DNA of 64,000 nucleotides from Pseudomonas multiresinivorans. GTDB lineage: Bacteria > Pseudomonadota > Gammaproteobacteria > Pseudomonadales > Pseudomonadaceae. Positions 56,327 to 64,000 of the stretch are shown here, piece by piece. Each line of letters begins with the position of its first letter. Position 1 is the first letter of the stretch. The translations under genes and the position numbers were made by a program. The stretch is taken from the NCBI RefSeq assembly GCF_012971725.1, contig NZ_CP048833.1, forward strand, positions 744,001 to 808,000, read 5' to 3'. The notes under the pieces are model-generated. The model was not told the origin of the DNA. It did no database searches and worked only from the letters and a program-made list of their open reading frames with translations.

Positions 56327-57412
56327 ATGAAGATCGGTGTCATCGGTGGCGGCCAGCTGGGCCGCATGCTGTCCCTGGCGGGCACCCCGCTGGGCATGAA
56401 CTTCGCCTTCCTCGACCCGGCGCCGGACGCCTGCGCGCAAGCCCTGGGCGAGCACATCCGCGCTGACTACAGCGACCAGGACCACCTGCGCCAACTGGCC
56501 GACCAGGTCGACCTGGTGACCTTCGAGTTCGAGAGCGTCCCGGCCGAAACCGTGGCCTTCCTCTCGCAGTTCGTGCCGGTCTACCCGAACGCCGAGTCGC
56601 TGCGCATCGCCCGCGACCGCTGGTTCGAGAAGTCCATGTTCAAGGACCTGGGGATTCCGACCCCGGCCTTCGCCGACGTGCAGTCCCAGGCCGACCTCGA
56701 CGCCGCGGTGGCCAGCATCGGCCTGCCGGCAGTGATGAAGACCCGCACCCTGGGCTACGACGGCAAGGGCCAGAAGGTCCTGCGCAAGCCCGAGGACGTG
56801 ACCGGTGCCTTCGCCGAACTGGGCAGCGTGCCCTGCATCCTCGAAGGCTTCGTGCCCTTCACCGGCGAAGTGTCGCTGGTGGCGGTGCGTGCCCGTGATG
56901 GCGAGACGCGCTTCTACCCGCTGGTGCACAACACCCACGAGAACGGCATCCTGCGCCTGTCCGTGGCGAGCACCGAGCATCCGCTGCAGCAGCTGGCCGA
57001 GGACTACGTCGGCCGCGTGCTCGACAAGCTGGCCTACGTCGGCGTGATGGCCTTTGAGTTCTTCGAGGTCGACGGCGGCCTGAAGGCCAACGAGATCGCC
57101 CCGCGCGTGCACAACTCCGGGCACTGGACCATCGAAGGCTCCGAGTGCAGCCAGTTCGAGAACCACGTGCGCGCCATCGCCGGCCTGCCGCTGGGCTCCA
57201 CTGCGAAGGTGGGCGAGAGCGCCATGCTCAACTTCATCGGCGAAGTGCCGCCGGTGGCCGAGGTACTGAACATCGCCGACTGCCACCTGCACCACTACGG
57301 CAAGGCCTTCAAGGCCGGGCGCAAGGTTGGCCACGCGACCCTGCGCAGCGCCGACCTGCCGACCCTGAAAGCGCGTATTGCCGAGGTCGAGGCGTTGATC
57401 GCCAAGGGCTGA
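56327..57412 (+). CDS. purK: N5-carboxyaminoimidazole ribonucleotide synthase
   Basis: 361 residues, ATP-grasp enzyme: 'IGVIGGGQLGRMLSLAG' N-terminal motif, 'PAVMKTRTLGYDGKGQ' ATP-binding loop, and 'NEIAPRVHNSGHWTIEG' metal/active-site segment. It uses ATP and bicarbonate to make N5-CAIR, the PurE substrate. It forms a two-gene operon with purE and is followed by a strong terminator. Confidence 0.97.
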   Translation: MKIGVIGGGQLGRMLSLAGTPLGMNFAFLDPAPDACAQALGEHIRADYSDQDHLRQLADQVDLVTFEFESVPAETVAFLSQFVPVYPNAESLRIARDRWFEKSMFKDLGIPTPAFADVQSQADLDAAVASIGLPAVMKTRTLGYDGKGQKVLRKPEDVTGAFAELGSVPCILEGFVPFTGEVSLVAVRARDGETRFYPLVHNTHENGILRLSVASTEHPLQQLAEDYVGRVLDKLAYVGVMAFEFFEVDGGLKANEIAPRVHNSGHWTIEGSECSQFENHVRAIAGLPLGSTAKVGESAMLNFIGEVPPVAEVLNIADCHLHHYGKAFKAGRKVGHATLRSADLPTLKARIAEVEALIAKG

Positions 57413-57431
57413 TCGTCACGGCGCTCCGAAA

Positions 57432-57463
57432 CAAGCCGCGTCAATCACTGACGCGGCTTTTTT
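57432..57463 (+). terminator. Terminator after purK
   Basis: AAGCCGCGTCA, loop ATCAC, TGACGCGGCTT (11-bp stem), then TTTT; 20 bp past the purK stop. Confidence 0.93.
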
Positions 57464-57608
57464 CATGCCGGGCTTCCACAACGCTGTAAGGCCGGCGAAA
57501 CACCGGCAGTCGCTCTGGAACGCGGCAAAACACGGAACGCCGACGTTTCCTACACTGTCCCATGACAAGCGCGCACTCACCGCGCTCAACCCACAAGGAG
57601 GGTTTGTC

Positions 57609-57854
57609 ATGGGATTAATCGGAACCATCGTCATCGGCCTGATCGTCGGACTCATCGCACGCTTCCTCAAGCCCGGCGATGACAGCATGGGCTGGATCAT
57701 GACCATCCTGATCGGCATCGGTGGCTCGCTGTTGGCCACCTATGGCGGCCAGGCGCTGGGCATCTATTCGGCCGGCCAGGCGGCAGGCTTCATCGGCGCG
57801 GTGATCGGCGCCATCGTGCTGCTGGTCATTTACGGCCTGATCAAGAAGAATTGA
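57609..57854 (+). CDS. GlsB/YeaQ/YmgE-family small membrane protein
   Basis: 81 residues with three hydrophobic, Gly-rich segments ('GLIGTIVIGLIVGLIARFL', 'GWIMTILIGIGGSLLATY', 'AAGFIGAVIGAIVLLVIYGL'). This is the layout of the transglycosylase-associated/stress-response family. These proteins sit in the inner membrane; the exact role is unknown. AGGAGG precedes the ATG at 57609. Confidence 0.92.
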   Translation: MGLIGTIVIGLIVGLIARFLKPGDDSMGWIMTILIGIGGSLLATYGGQALGIYSAGQAAGFIGAVIGAIVLLVIYGLIKKN

Positions 57855-57866
57855 CGGTGAATTCCG

Positions 57867-57891
57867 GCCCTCTCCCACCAGGGGGGAGGGC
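57867..57891. repeat. Repeat family B, short arm
   Basis: GCCCTCTCCCACCAGGGGGG then AGGGC. Confidence 0.6.
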
Positions 57892-57939
57892 GCTGGAGGA
57901 ATATCCCGCCTGTGCCCGACCGGGCCTTTCGAGTCCACG

Positions 57940-58482
57940 ATGCGCCGACCATTGCTCGCCTGCTGCCTGATATTGCTGACTTCCCTGGCGTCCGCCGCCG
58001 AACTCCCGGAAACCGACTGGCTGTCCCTGATGCCGCCCAGTGACCGCAAGGCGCTGGAAGACATGCCGGAAATCACCCACAACGGCCCCGAAGCCAACGG
58101 CACCTTCACCAACAAGGGCGGGCTCAAGCAGTCCGACAAGAAGCTGCCGCAGGTAATGTATTCGACCAGAACCGTTGCCGCGCTCAACGGCAAGGCACTG
58201 CGCCTGGGCGGCTACCCGGTGCCGCTGGAGAACGACGCCAAGGGCCGCGTCACCGAATTCTTCCTGGTGCCCTATCCGGGCGCCTGCATCCACGTACCGC
58301 CGCCGCCGCCGAACCAGATTGTGCTGGTGCGCTACCCCAAGGGCATCAGGATCGACGATATCTACAATCCGATCTGGGTCAGCGGCACGCTGAAGGTCGA
58401 GAAGGTCAGCAACGACCTGGCCGATGCGGCCTATGCCATCGACGACGCCAAGGTGCGGCCGGTGGAGGAGAGCGATCTGTAA
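57940..58482 (+). CDS. DUF3299 secreted protein
   Basis: 180 residues with a signal peptide (cleavage after ASAA, about residue 20). The core shows the DUF3299 pattern: 'LNGKALRLGGYPVPLENDAKG' in part ('NGKALRLGGYPVPLE'), 'FFLVPYPGACIHVPPPPPNQIV' in part ('VPYPGACIHVPPPPPNQ'), and 'YNPIWVSGTLKVEK'. The function is unknown; periplasmic or lipid-attached roles have not been shown. The gene stands alone between a family B arm and an A2 REP. Confidence 0.87.
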   Translation: MRRPLLACCLILLTSLASAAELPETDWLSLMPPSDRKALEDMPEITHNGPEANGTFTNKGGLKQSDKKLPQVMYSTRTVAALNGKALRLGGYPVPLENDAKGRVTEFFLVPYPGACIHVPPPPPNQIVLVRYPKGIRIDDIYNPIWVSGTLKVEKVSNDLADAAYAIDDAKVRPVEESDL

Positions 58483-58493
58483 GCTATTGCCCT

Positions 58494-58562
58494 CGTAGGA
58501 GCGGACTCCGTCCGCGATTGGCGTCCGGCGCGGACCGATCGCGGACGGAGTCCGCTCCTACG
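58494..58562. repeat. REP family A2 doublet
   Basis: CGTAGGAGCGGACTCCGTCC / GCGAT and, inverted, ATCGCGGACGGAGTCCGCTC / CTACG. Confidence 0.88.
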
Positions 58563-58583
58563 TATTGTCATACCGCTGAGTGA

Positions 58584-59495
58584 TCAGCCCTTCAGCGGCT
58601 CACCCCAGATTTCCACGCTCATGGTCTCGCTGCGCCCCGGCGCCACGCTCATCACGTCGTCCCAGACCCGCGCGGTCTCGATGCACAGCATCTGCTGCCA
58701 GGCATCGTCGGGGAACTGCGACAGGCGCGCGGCCTTGTCGATCCAGGGGTTCCATACCACCGCCGAGCGCGAACCGCCGGCCTTGATGTGGATGTCGCGC
58801 CCCCAGGCCGGATCGCGGATCACCAGCGGCTTCTCCACGTCCAGGTAGATGCGGTCGGTTTCCCCGGCAATGCGCACCACGCCGTGTTGCTCGCGTAGCT
58901 CCCAGTTCTCCAGCGTTTCGACATAGCGGCAGCCCTGCAGCCCCTCGATGCTGGCCTGGCGCGCGTCGCCTACGGCGAAGTAAGTGTGCAGTGCCTGACT
59001 GATCGGCAGCGCCGCAGTGCCCAGGTTGTGGGTGGTCATTTCCAGCGTCAGGTGTTCGCCGAAGCGCATCACCAGCTCCAGCCGTGCGGAGTGCGCCCAG
59101 CCCGGCAGACCGTTGCGCGCGTCGAAGCTGAAGTGCACGGAAAGCTGGCCCAGCTCGTCGGCGATATCGTCCAGTTGCCAATCCACGGCGCGCACCAGGC
59201 CGTGGGCGGGTGGCTTGTCGCCCTGGTAGGCCGTACGGATTTCCACCGGGTTGCGTTCCAGGTTGCCGAACCAGGGCCAGCAGACGGGCGCGCCGCCGCG
59301 CAGGGACTGGCCATGGCGGTATTCGGCGGTGTCGCTCAGCCAGACCAGCGGTGGTTGCTCATGGGGCTGGTAGCTCAGCAGTTGCGCGCCCTGCTGGGCA
59401 ATCAGGGCTTCACCATAAGCGGTATGGATACGCCAACAGGGCAGCTCATCGATCTGCACCTGTTCGACGCGGGGAGTCTGGATGTCGCTGCTCAT
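58584..59495 (-). CDS. D-hexose-6-phosphate mutarotase (YeaD-like)
   Basis: 303 residues of galactose-mutarotase-like beta-sandwich fold: 'GAQLLSYQPHEQPPLVWLSD' start region, 'RGGAPVCWPWFGN', 'AHGLVRAVDWQ' (catalytic His), and late 'VVWNPWIDKA' with a Glu in 'MLCIETARV'. By family it interconverts anomers of glucose-6-phosphate. It is monocistronic and convergent with the DUF3299 gene across an A2 REP. Confidence 0.92.
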   Translation of the reverse strand: MSSDIQTPRVEQVQIDELPCWRIHTAYGEALIAQQGAQLLSYQPHEQPPLVWLSDTAEYRHGQSLRGGAPVCWPWFGNLERNPVEIRTAYQGDKPPAHGLVRAVDWQLDDIADELGQLSVHFSFDARNGLPGWAHSARLELVMRFGEHLTLEMTTHNLGTAALPISQALHTYFAVGDARQASIEGLQGCRYVETLENWELREQHGVVRIAGETDRIYLDVEKPLVIRDPAWGRDIHIKAGGSRSAVVWNPWIDKAARLSQFPDDAWQQMLCIETARVWDDVMSVAPGRSETMSVEIWGEPLKG

Positions 59496-59576
59496 GGTGG
59501 TCTCCGGGACTGCAATGCGAAAGGTTCAGTATCACCGATCCTCTCGCCGCCTGGCAGTTCCCGGAGAATGAAAAGA

Positions 59577-60257
59577 TCAGCCCTGGCGCAGGTCTTCGAG
59601 GCGCTTGCGCTGCTGGCCGCCGGCATCGAGGTTGGATGCGTCGAGCCAGGCCTCGAAGGCTTGCTGGCAACGCGGCCATTCGCTGTCGATGATCGAGAAC
59701 CAGGCGGTGTCGCGGTTGCGATCCTTCACCACGGTGGCCTGGCGGAAGGTGCCTTCATAGGTGAAACCAAGCCGCGCCGCCGCGCGCATCGAGCGGGCAT
59801 TGAGCGCGTTGCACTTCCACTCCAGGCGGCGATAGCCCATCTCGAAGGCCCAGCGCGCCAGCAGGTAGACCGCCTCGGTGGAGGCTGGCGAGCGCTGCAT
59901 CACGCGGCCGTAGGCGATATGACCGATCTCGATGCTGCCGTCCTTGGGGAAGATCCGCAGATAGCTGAGCAGGCCGACGGCGCGGCCGCTCGCGCGGTCG
60001 ATCACGGCGAAGAACAGTGGGTCGTTGCTGGCCGCGTTCGCCGCCAGCCAGGCATCGAAGGGTGCCCGCTCGGGGAAGGGGCCGTACGGCAGGTAGTCCC
60101 ATAGGACCGGGTCGGAGTCCGGGCCTTGCAGTGCTTGCCACAGGTCATCGCCGTGGAGGGCGACGTCCAGTGGCGCCAGGTTGATGGTGCGGCCGGTCAG
60201 CGTGCGGCGTTCGGGGCTGGCGGCGGGGCGCCAGTTCAGCAGGGGTTGGTCGTTCAT
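59577..60257 (-). CDS. GNAT N-acetyltransferase (RimJ/RimL type)
   Basis: 226 residues with the ribosomal-protein-acetyltransferase-like layout: 'GRTINLAPLDVALHGDDLWQAL', in part 'GRTINLAPLDVALHGDDLW', then 'RAVGLLSYLRIFPKDGSIEIGHIAYG' in part ('SIEIGHIAYGRVMQRSP'), and 'RRLEWKCNALNARSMRAAARLGFTYEGTFR' in part ('NALNARSMRAAARLGF'). It transfers acetyl from acetyl-CoA to an amine; the substrate is unknown. It lies 12 bp after the following GNAT gene in the same direction, so the two form an operon. Confidence 0.9.
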   Translation of the reverse strand: MNDQPLLNWRPAASPERRTLTGRTINLAPLDVALHGDDLWQALQGPDSDPVLWDYLPYGPFPERAPFDAWLAANAASNDPLFFAVIDRASGRAVGLLSYLRIFPKDGSIEIGHIAYGRVMQRSPASTEAVYLLARWAFEMGYRRLEWKCNALNARSMRAAARLGFTYEGTFRQATVVKDRNRDTAWFSIIDSEWPRCQQAFEAWLDASNLDAGGQQRKRLEDLRQG

Positions 60258-60269
60258 GGGCGCTCCGGC

Positions 60270-60719
60270 TCAGAGGATCTTGCGGTACTGGACGAACCCG
60301 GAGCGATCGGCGATCCGGTCATAGAGGAACATGGCGTCGGTGTTGCTCTCGTGGGTCAGCCAGTGCACGCGCGAAGCGCCGTTCACGCGGGCGTCGGCGT
60401 AGACGTGCTCGATCAGCGCCGCACCGATGCCGCCGCCACGTTGGCCTTCGGCGACGTACAGGTCCTGCAGGTAGACGTAGTCGCCCTGGGTCCAGCAGGA
60501 GCGGTGGTAGATGAAATGCACCATGCCAATGGCTTCGCCGTCGCGCCAGGCGAGGGCGGCGTGCATCGGTTCGGCCGCATCGAGGAAGCGCTGCCAGGTG
60601 ACGGCAGTGGTGGCCTCGTCGATGGTGGTCTTGTAGAAGCGCTGGTAACCCTGCCAGAGCGGCAGCCAGGCGGCGTGATCATCGGCGGTGATCGGGCGGA
60701 TCTCGACAGCGGAAGACAT
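60270..60719 (-). CDS. GNAT N-acetyltransferase
   Basis: 149 residues. Acetyl-CoA-binding motif 'QDLYVAEGQRGGGIGAALIEHV' in part ('GQRGGGIGAALIEH'); late 'WLTHESNTDAMFLYDRIADRSGFVQY' in part ('NTDAMFLYDRIADRSGF'). The start at 60719 (MSSAVEIRPI) was chosen as the normal GNAT start. It is divergent from the MocR gene with 116 bp between, so that regulator is the likely controller of this two-GNAT operon. Confidence 0.9.
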   Translation of the reverse strand: MSSAVEIRPITADDHAAWLPLWQGYQRFYKTTIDEATTAVTWQRFLDAAEPMHAALAWRDGEAIGMVHFIYHRSCWTQGDYVYLQDLYVAEGQRGGGIGAALIEHVYADARVNGASRVHWLTHESNTDAMFLYDRIADRSGFVQYRKIL

Positions 60720-60835
60720 GGTGACGACCTTGTGTGCGTTGGAGTGCTTCCAGCCTAGGCGCGGAATTGGTTCTGCTAAAGAGCCATTCATGATCAAATC
60801 AAAGGAACCATTGTCGTTTTCCTGGAAGCTGTCCC

Positions 60836-62302
60836 ATGAGTGTTCCGCTGCCTTTCAACCCTTCCGGCATTCGCCTCGATCCTGCCCAACCGCTGGGCCT
60901 GCAGCTGTTCCAGGCGCTGCGCGAGCGCATCCTCGATGGCCGCCTCGCGGCGCGTTCGCGGCTTCCGGCCAGCCGCGACCTGGCGGCGTCGCTGAACGTC
61001 TCGCGCAACACCGTGGTGCGCGCCTACGAGCAGCTCTACGCCGAGGGTTACATCGAGGGCCGCACCGGCGATGGCACCTATGTGGCCGAGCGGGTGCAGC
61101 CTTCGGTCGAGACGATCCGCAGCGAGGCGCGCAGCCCGGACGCGCCGTCCCTTGAACGGCTGGCGCGGCATCACCTGCCCCTGCCGCCCACTGGCGAACC
61201 GCGTGCGTTCCGGGTAGGGGTGCCAGCCTTCGACCTGTTTCCCTTCGATACCTGGGCGCGGCTGCAGGCGCGCTTCTGGCGCGATCCGCCGCTGGATTGC
61301 CTGGGCTACGGCGACCCGGCCGGCGAGCAGCGCCTGCGCGAGCTGGTCGCTGCCTACCTGCGGACGACTCGCGGGCTGCACTGCGACGCCGGGCAGATCA
61401 TCATCACCAGCGGCGCCCAGCAGGGCATTGCGCTGTGCGCCCAGGTGCTGCTGGCCGCCGGCGATGGCGCTGCCATCGAGAACCCTGGCTACCGCGCCGC
61501 CGGGCATGCGTTCGCCACAGCGGGGGCGCACCTGCATGGCGTTGCGGTGGACACGGACGGTCTGCGCACCGACCAACTGGAACAATTGCCGGATTGCCGG
61601 CTGGTCTACGTCACGCCTTCGCACCAGTACCCCACCGGGGTGACGCTCTCGCTGGCGCGCCGCCTGGAGTTGCTGGAATGGGCCGAACGCAGCGACGGCT
61701 GGATCGTTGAGGACGACTACGACGGCGAGTACCGCTACAGCGGCACGCCGCTGATGCCGCTGGCGGCGCTGGATCGGCACGACCGCGTGCTCTACGTCGG
61801 CACGTTCTGCAAGATCGCCTTCCCGGCGTTGCGCCTGGGCTATCTCGTCGTGCCGCCGGCGCTGGCGCAGGCCTTTGCCCGCCGCCGGGCGCTGGACGTA
61901 CGCCACTCCGAGGTCGGCACCCAGCGGGTGATGGCCGACTTCATCGCTGAAGGGCACTTCCAGCGGCATGTCCGCCGCATGCGCCGTGCCGCCCGCAGTC
62001 GCCGCGATGCATTGCTGCGTGGTTGGCCGGAAGTGGACGGCTGCGCGCCGATGCCGGCGGTGGAGGCGGGCCTGCATTTGTGCGTGCGGGTCGATAGCCG
62101 CCAGCGTGAACTCGAACTGGTGCAACGCGCGGCGGCGGTAGGCGTGGAAGTTAACGCGCTGAGCGACTACTGGCTGCCGGACTCCCCCGAGGCCGAGGAT
62201 GAGCGCGCCGGACTGGTTCTCGGCTTTGCGGCCGTGCCTGAAGCCCGGATTGCCAAGGCGCTGGACCAGCTGCGAAGAGCCTGGCCGACAAAACCGGCGT
62301 AA
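60836..62302 (+). CDS. MocR/PdxR-type regulator (GntR HTH fused to aminotransferase domain)
   Basis: 488 residues. A GntR winged helix occupies roughly residues 15-85 ('LPASRDLAASLNVSRNTVVRAYEQL' in part: 'ASRDLAASLNVSRNTVVRA'). It is followed by a complete fold-type I aminotransferase-like domain with pyridoxal-phosphate lysine K326 in 'GTFCKIAFPALRLGY', D293/D294 ('VEDDYDGEYRYSG') and 'ITSGAQQGIAL'. These regulators sense pyridoxal phosphate with an amino-acid-like ligand and usually control a divergent neighbour, here the GNAT pair. Confidence 0.94.
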   Translation: MSVPLPFNPSGIRLDPAQPLGLQLFQALRERILDGRLAARSRLPASRDLAASLNVSRNTVVRAYEQLYAEGYIEGRTGDGTYVAERVQPSVETIRSEARSPDAPSLERLARHHLPLPPTGEPRAFRVGVPAFDLFPFDTWARLQARFWRDPPLDCLGYGDPAGEQRLRELVAAYLRTTRGLHCDAGQIIITSGAQQGIALCAQVLLAAGDGAAIENPGYRAAGHAFATAGAHLHGVAVDTDGLRTDQLEQLPDCRLVYVTPSHQYPTGVTLSLARRLELLEWAERSDGWIVEDDYDGEYRYSGTPLMPLAALDRHDRVLYVGTFCKIAFPALRLGYLVVPPALAQAFARRRALDVRHSEVGTQRVMADFIAEGHFQRHVRRMRRAARSRRDALLRGWPEVDGCAPMPAVEAGLHLCVRVDSRQRELELVQRAAAVGVEVNALSDYWLPDSPEAEDERAGLVLGFAAVPEARIAKALDQLRRAWPTKPA

Positions 62303-62480
62303 TCATGGCCGTTTCCCGAAGCGACATCGGTCATCTCTGACAGCTATCTCCCTGACCCCCGCTCATCATTCCCTGCACCGGGAATCCAGATGCTGGCTTC
62401 CCAAAAGCGGTACTGAATCTTCTTTCAGCGCCGCGCGGTAGGCCTGCAAAGGTCGTTGGGGTGATGGAGCAGAGTGTCGG

Positions 62481-63449
62481 ATGATTTCCCTCAAGCGGGG
62501 CCTGTGGTTGCTCATGGTGTTCGGGTTGTACGGGTGTGATGGTGAAAGCACGCATCCACTCATGGGGACGCTGGAATGGGATCGCGTTTGCATACTCGCC
62601 GAGGTCGCCGAACCTGTCTTGAGCTGGAGTGTGGTGGAGGGCGAAAAGGTCGAAGCCGGGCAGCTTCTGCTCAGTCTCGACCCTCAGCGTCAGGACGCGC
62701 AGATCGCCCAGGCCAGGGCCACGCTGGATCGCGTCAGGTGGCGAGCCCAGGAACTAACGAACGGTTCGCGCAGTGAAGACGTCGAGGCGGCTCGGGCCAG
62801 GGTTTCCAGTCGCCACGCAGCGCAGCTCGAGGCGCAGCGGCGTTATGAGCGCGTGGAGCAACTGCACATGCGCGGGATGGCGACGAACGCGGAGCTGGAC
62901 CGGGCGCGGGCCGACCGCGATCAGATGAGCAGCGCCGATCGGGCCGACAGTGCCAATCTCAAGGCGTTGGTCAGTGGCGCGCGCGCCGAACAGCTCGAGC
63001 AGGCCAGCGCGGATGTGCGAGCCGCCGAGGCCAGTCTCGCCCTGGCGACCGCTGTGCGCGGACGGCTGGACATTCGCGCGCCGCGGGCCGGGCGGGTCGA
63101 TGCGCTCCCTTTCCGTCCGGGAGACCAGCCGCCGCAAGGCGCTGAGGTCGCCAGCCTGCTGGTCGGTGAGGTGCCGTACGTACGCTTGTTCATCCCCGCG
63201 TCACGCCGTGCAGGTATCGCCGTCGGCGACCGCCTTGTCGTTCAGGTGGAAGGCGTAAGCCAGCCTTTTGCGGCGCGCATCCGCAGCCTGCGCAGCGAAG
63301 CCAGCTTCACCCCCTACTATGCGCTGGCGGGCAAAGACGCCAGTCATCTCAGCTACCGCGCGGAAGCCGTCCTGGAAGACGAGGCCGCCCGGCAATTGCC
63401 GGCGGGCCTGCCCGTTCAGGCGAGGTTCGAAGCAAATGTCCAGCACTGA
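62481..63449 (+). CDS. HlyD-family membrane-fusion lipoprotein of an ABC exporter
   Basis: 322 residues. A lipobox ends at C19 ('LWLLMVFGLYGCDGE'), so the protein is probably lipid-anchored, instead of having the transmembrane anchor common in this family. A biotinyl-lipoyl-like half ('SWSVVEGEKVEAGQLLLSLDP' in part: 'VVEGEKVEAGQLLLSLDP') is followed by a long coiled-coil hairpin (about 70-175) and the second half ('IRAPRAGRVDALPFRPGDQP' in part). It resembles YbhG. It overlaps the following ABC gene by 14 bases. Confidence 0.9.
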   Translation: MISLKRGLWLLMVFGLYGCDGESTHPLMGTLEWDRVCILAEVAEPVLSWSVVEGEKVEAGQLLLSLDPQRQDAQIAQARATLDRVRWRAQELTNGSRSEDVEAARARVSSRHAAQLEAQRRYERVEQLHMRGMATNAELDRARADRDQMSSADRADSANLKALVSGARAEQLEQASADVRAAEASLALATAVRGRLDIRAPRAGRVDALPFRPGDQPPQGAEVASLLVGEVPYVRLFIPASRRAGIAVGDRLVVQVEGVSQPFAARIRSLRSEASFTPYYALAGKDASHLSYRAEAVLEDEAARQLPAGLPVQARFEANVQH

Positions 63450-64000
63450 CATCGTCATTCACTCTCGCGGATTGACCAAGAAGTTCGGCGATCTCCTTGC
63501 CGTCGATCACCTGGACCTGGATGTGCGTCGGACCGAAATCTTCGGTTTCCTGGGCGCCAATGGCAGCGGCAAGTCCACTGCCATCCGCATGCTCTGTGGT
63601 CTGTTGCGCCCCACCTCGGGGGAAATCGAGGTCCTGGGCTGCAGAATTCCCCGTGATGTCGAATCGCTGAAGGGGCATATCGGCTACATGACCCAGAAAT
63701 TCTCCCTGTATGAGGACCTTTCCGTCGCCGAAAACCTCGAGTTCCTCGGGCGCATCCACGGTATCCGCGGGCAGCCGCTGCGCTCGCGGGTCGACGAGAT
63801 GTTCGAGCGCTACCGCCTGACCGAGCTGCGCCAGCAACTGGCCGGAACCTTGAGTGGCGGGCAGAAGCAGCGGCTTGCCCTGGCCGGGGCGGTACTGCAC
63901 CGGCCGAATATCCTGCTGCTGGATGAGCCCACCAGCGCTGTCGACCCGAAATCGCGCCGGGACTTCTGGGACTCGCTGTTCGAACTGGCCGAGGGCGGAG
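63436..64000 (+). CDS. ABC transporter ATP-binding protein, 5' part (YbhF-like)
   Basis: 188 codons are visible before the window ends. Walker A 'GANGSGKST', Q-loop 'GYMTQKFSLYEDLSVAENL' in part ('YMTQKFSLYEDL'), signature 'LSGGQKQRLALAGA', Walker B 'ILLLDEPTSAVDP'. The drug/natural-product exporter subclass, as in YbhF, is suggested by the 'MTQKFSLYEDL' motif. It lies directly after the HlyD gene with overlapping frames. ABC-2 permease genes are expected beyond the window; whether the protein has a second ATPase half cannot be seen. Confidence 0.92.
   Translation, partial: MSSTDIVIHSRGLTKKFGDLLAVDHLDLDVRRTEIFGFLGANGSGKSTAIRMLCGLLRPTSGEIEVLGCRIPRDVESLKGHIGYMTQKFSLYEDLSVAENLEFLGRIHGIRGQPLRSRVDEMFERYRLTELRQQLAGTLSGGQKQRLALAGAVLHRPNILLLDEPTSAVDPKSRRDFWDSLFELAEGG

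Noticed and set aside
62303..62480. ATTCCC-TGCACC-GGGAAT inverted repeat upstream of the HlyD gene
   Set aside because: Only 6-bp arms in a short gap; not enough to call an operator.

Overview
The window is chromosomal DNA of a high-GC Pseudomonas. The gene content matches the glycine-betaine/sarcosine catabolic region of the P. aeruginosa lineage, which from memory is the PA5396-PA5436 neighbourhood. Gene order and intergenic repeats differ from PAO1, so a related species such as the P. nitroreducens/citronellolis/knackmussii group is likelier than P. aeruginosa itself. No tRNA, rRNA, CRISPR array, insertion sequence or phage gene was seen. Gaps between genes are instead rich in small palindromic repeats: REP-like elements with a GTAGGAGCGAGCTTGCTCGC core and at least three other families.

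Layout. 1-8 kb: the end of a biotin-dependent carboxyl-transferase gene (oadA/pycB type), a cytochrome c4, a small lipoprotein, a large type V autotransporter, yjdM, a TesB-like thioesterase and a DUF5924 membrane protein. 8.3-17.3 kb: a LysR regulator divergent from a putative amine/amide catabolic operon made of a nitrilase-family amidohydrolase, an aldehyde dehydrogenase, a class III aminotransferase, an orphan polyamine-type binding protein, an NCS1 permease and an HDAC-like amidohydrolase. 17.5-30.7 kb: an LprI-like secreted protein, then on the minus strand fdhA, purU, soxGADB and glyA, which together handle sarcosine, formaldehyde and formyl-tetrahydrofolate; then three small secreted proteins and threonine aldolase on the plus strand. 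31-35 kb: ybjQ, a 0.9-kb non-coding stretch with DnaA-box-like 9-mers, and an EF-G-like GTPase. 34.6-46.2 kb: gbcB/gbcA (glycine betaine to dimethylglycine), an M19-dipeptidase-like protein, a DUF5943 protein, dgcA/dgcB and a dedicated electron-transfer flavoprotein pair (dimethylglycine to sarcosine). 46.5-57.4 kb: a coiled-coil protein and zapA, aspA with a structured 3' region, a LysR gene, a Fur-box/FecI/FecR/TonB-receptor module, adhA, and purE-purK. 57.6-64 kb: a GlsB-like membrane protein, a DUF3299 protein, a sugar-phosphate mutarotase, two GNAT acetyltransferases, a MocR regulator, and the start of an HlyD-ABC exporter that runs off the end.

How the genes work together. GbcAB, DgcAB plus ETF and SoxBDAG remove the three methyl groups of glycine betaine in turn. 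The resulting formaldehyde or methylene-tetrahydrofolate is handled by FdhA, PurU and GlyA, and the glycine can pass on through GlyA and threonine aldolase. This is one pathway in several transcription units, with palindromic repeats in many of its intergenic gaps. The most notable items for follow-up are the unassigned amine/amide operon, the tandem RNA-like element after aspA, the DnaA-box-like cluster, and the M19 homologue that lacks canonical metal ligands.
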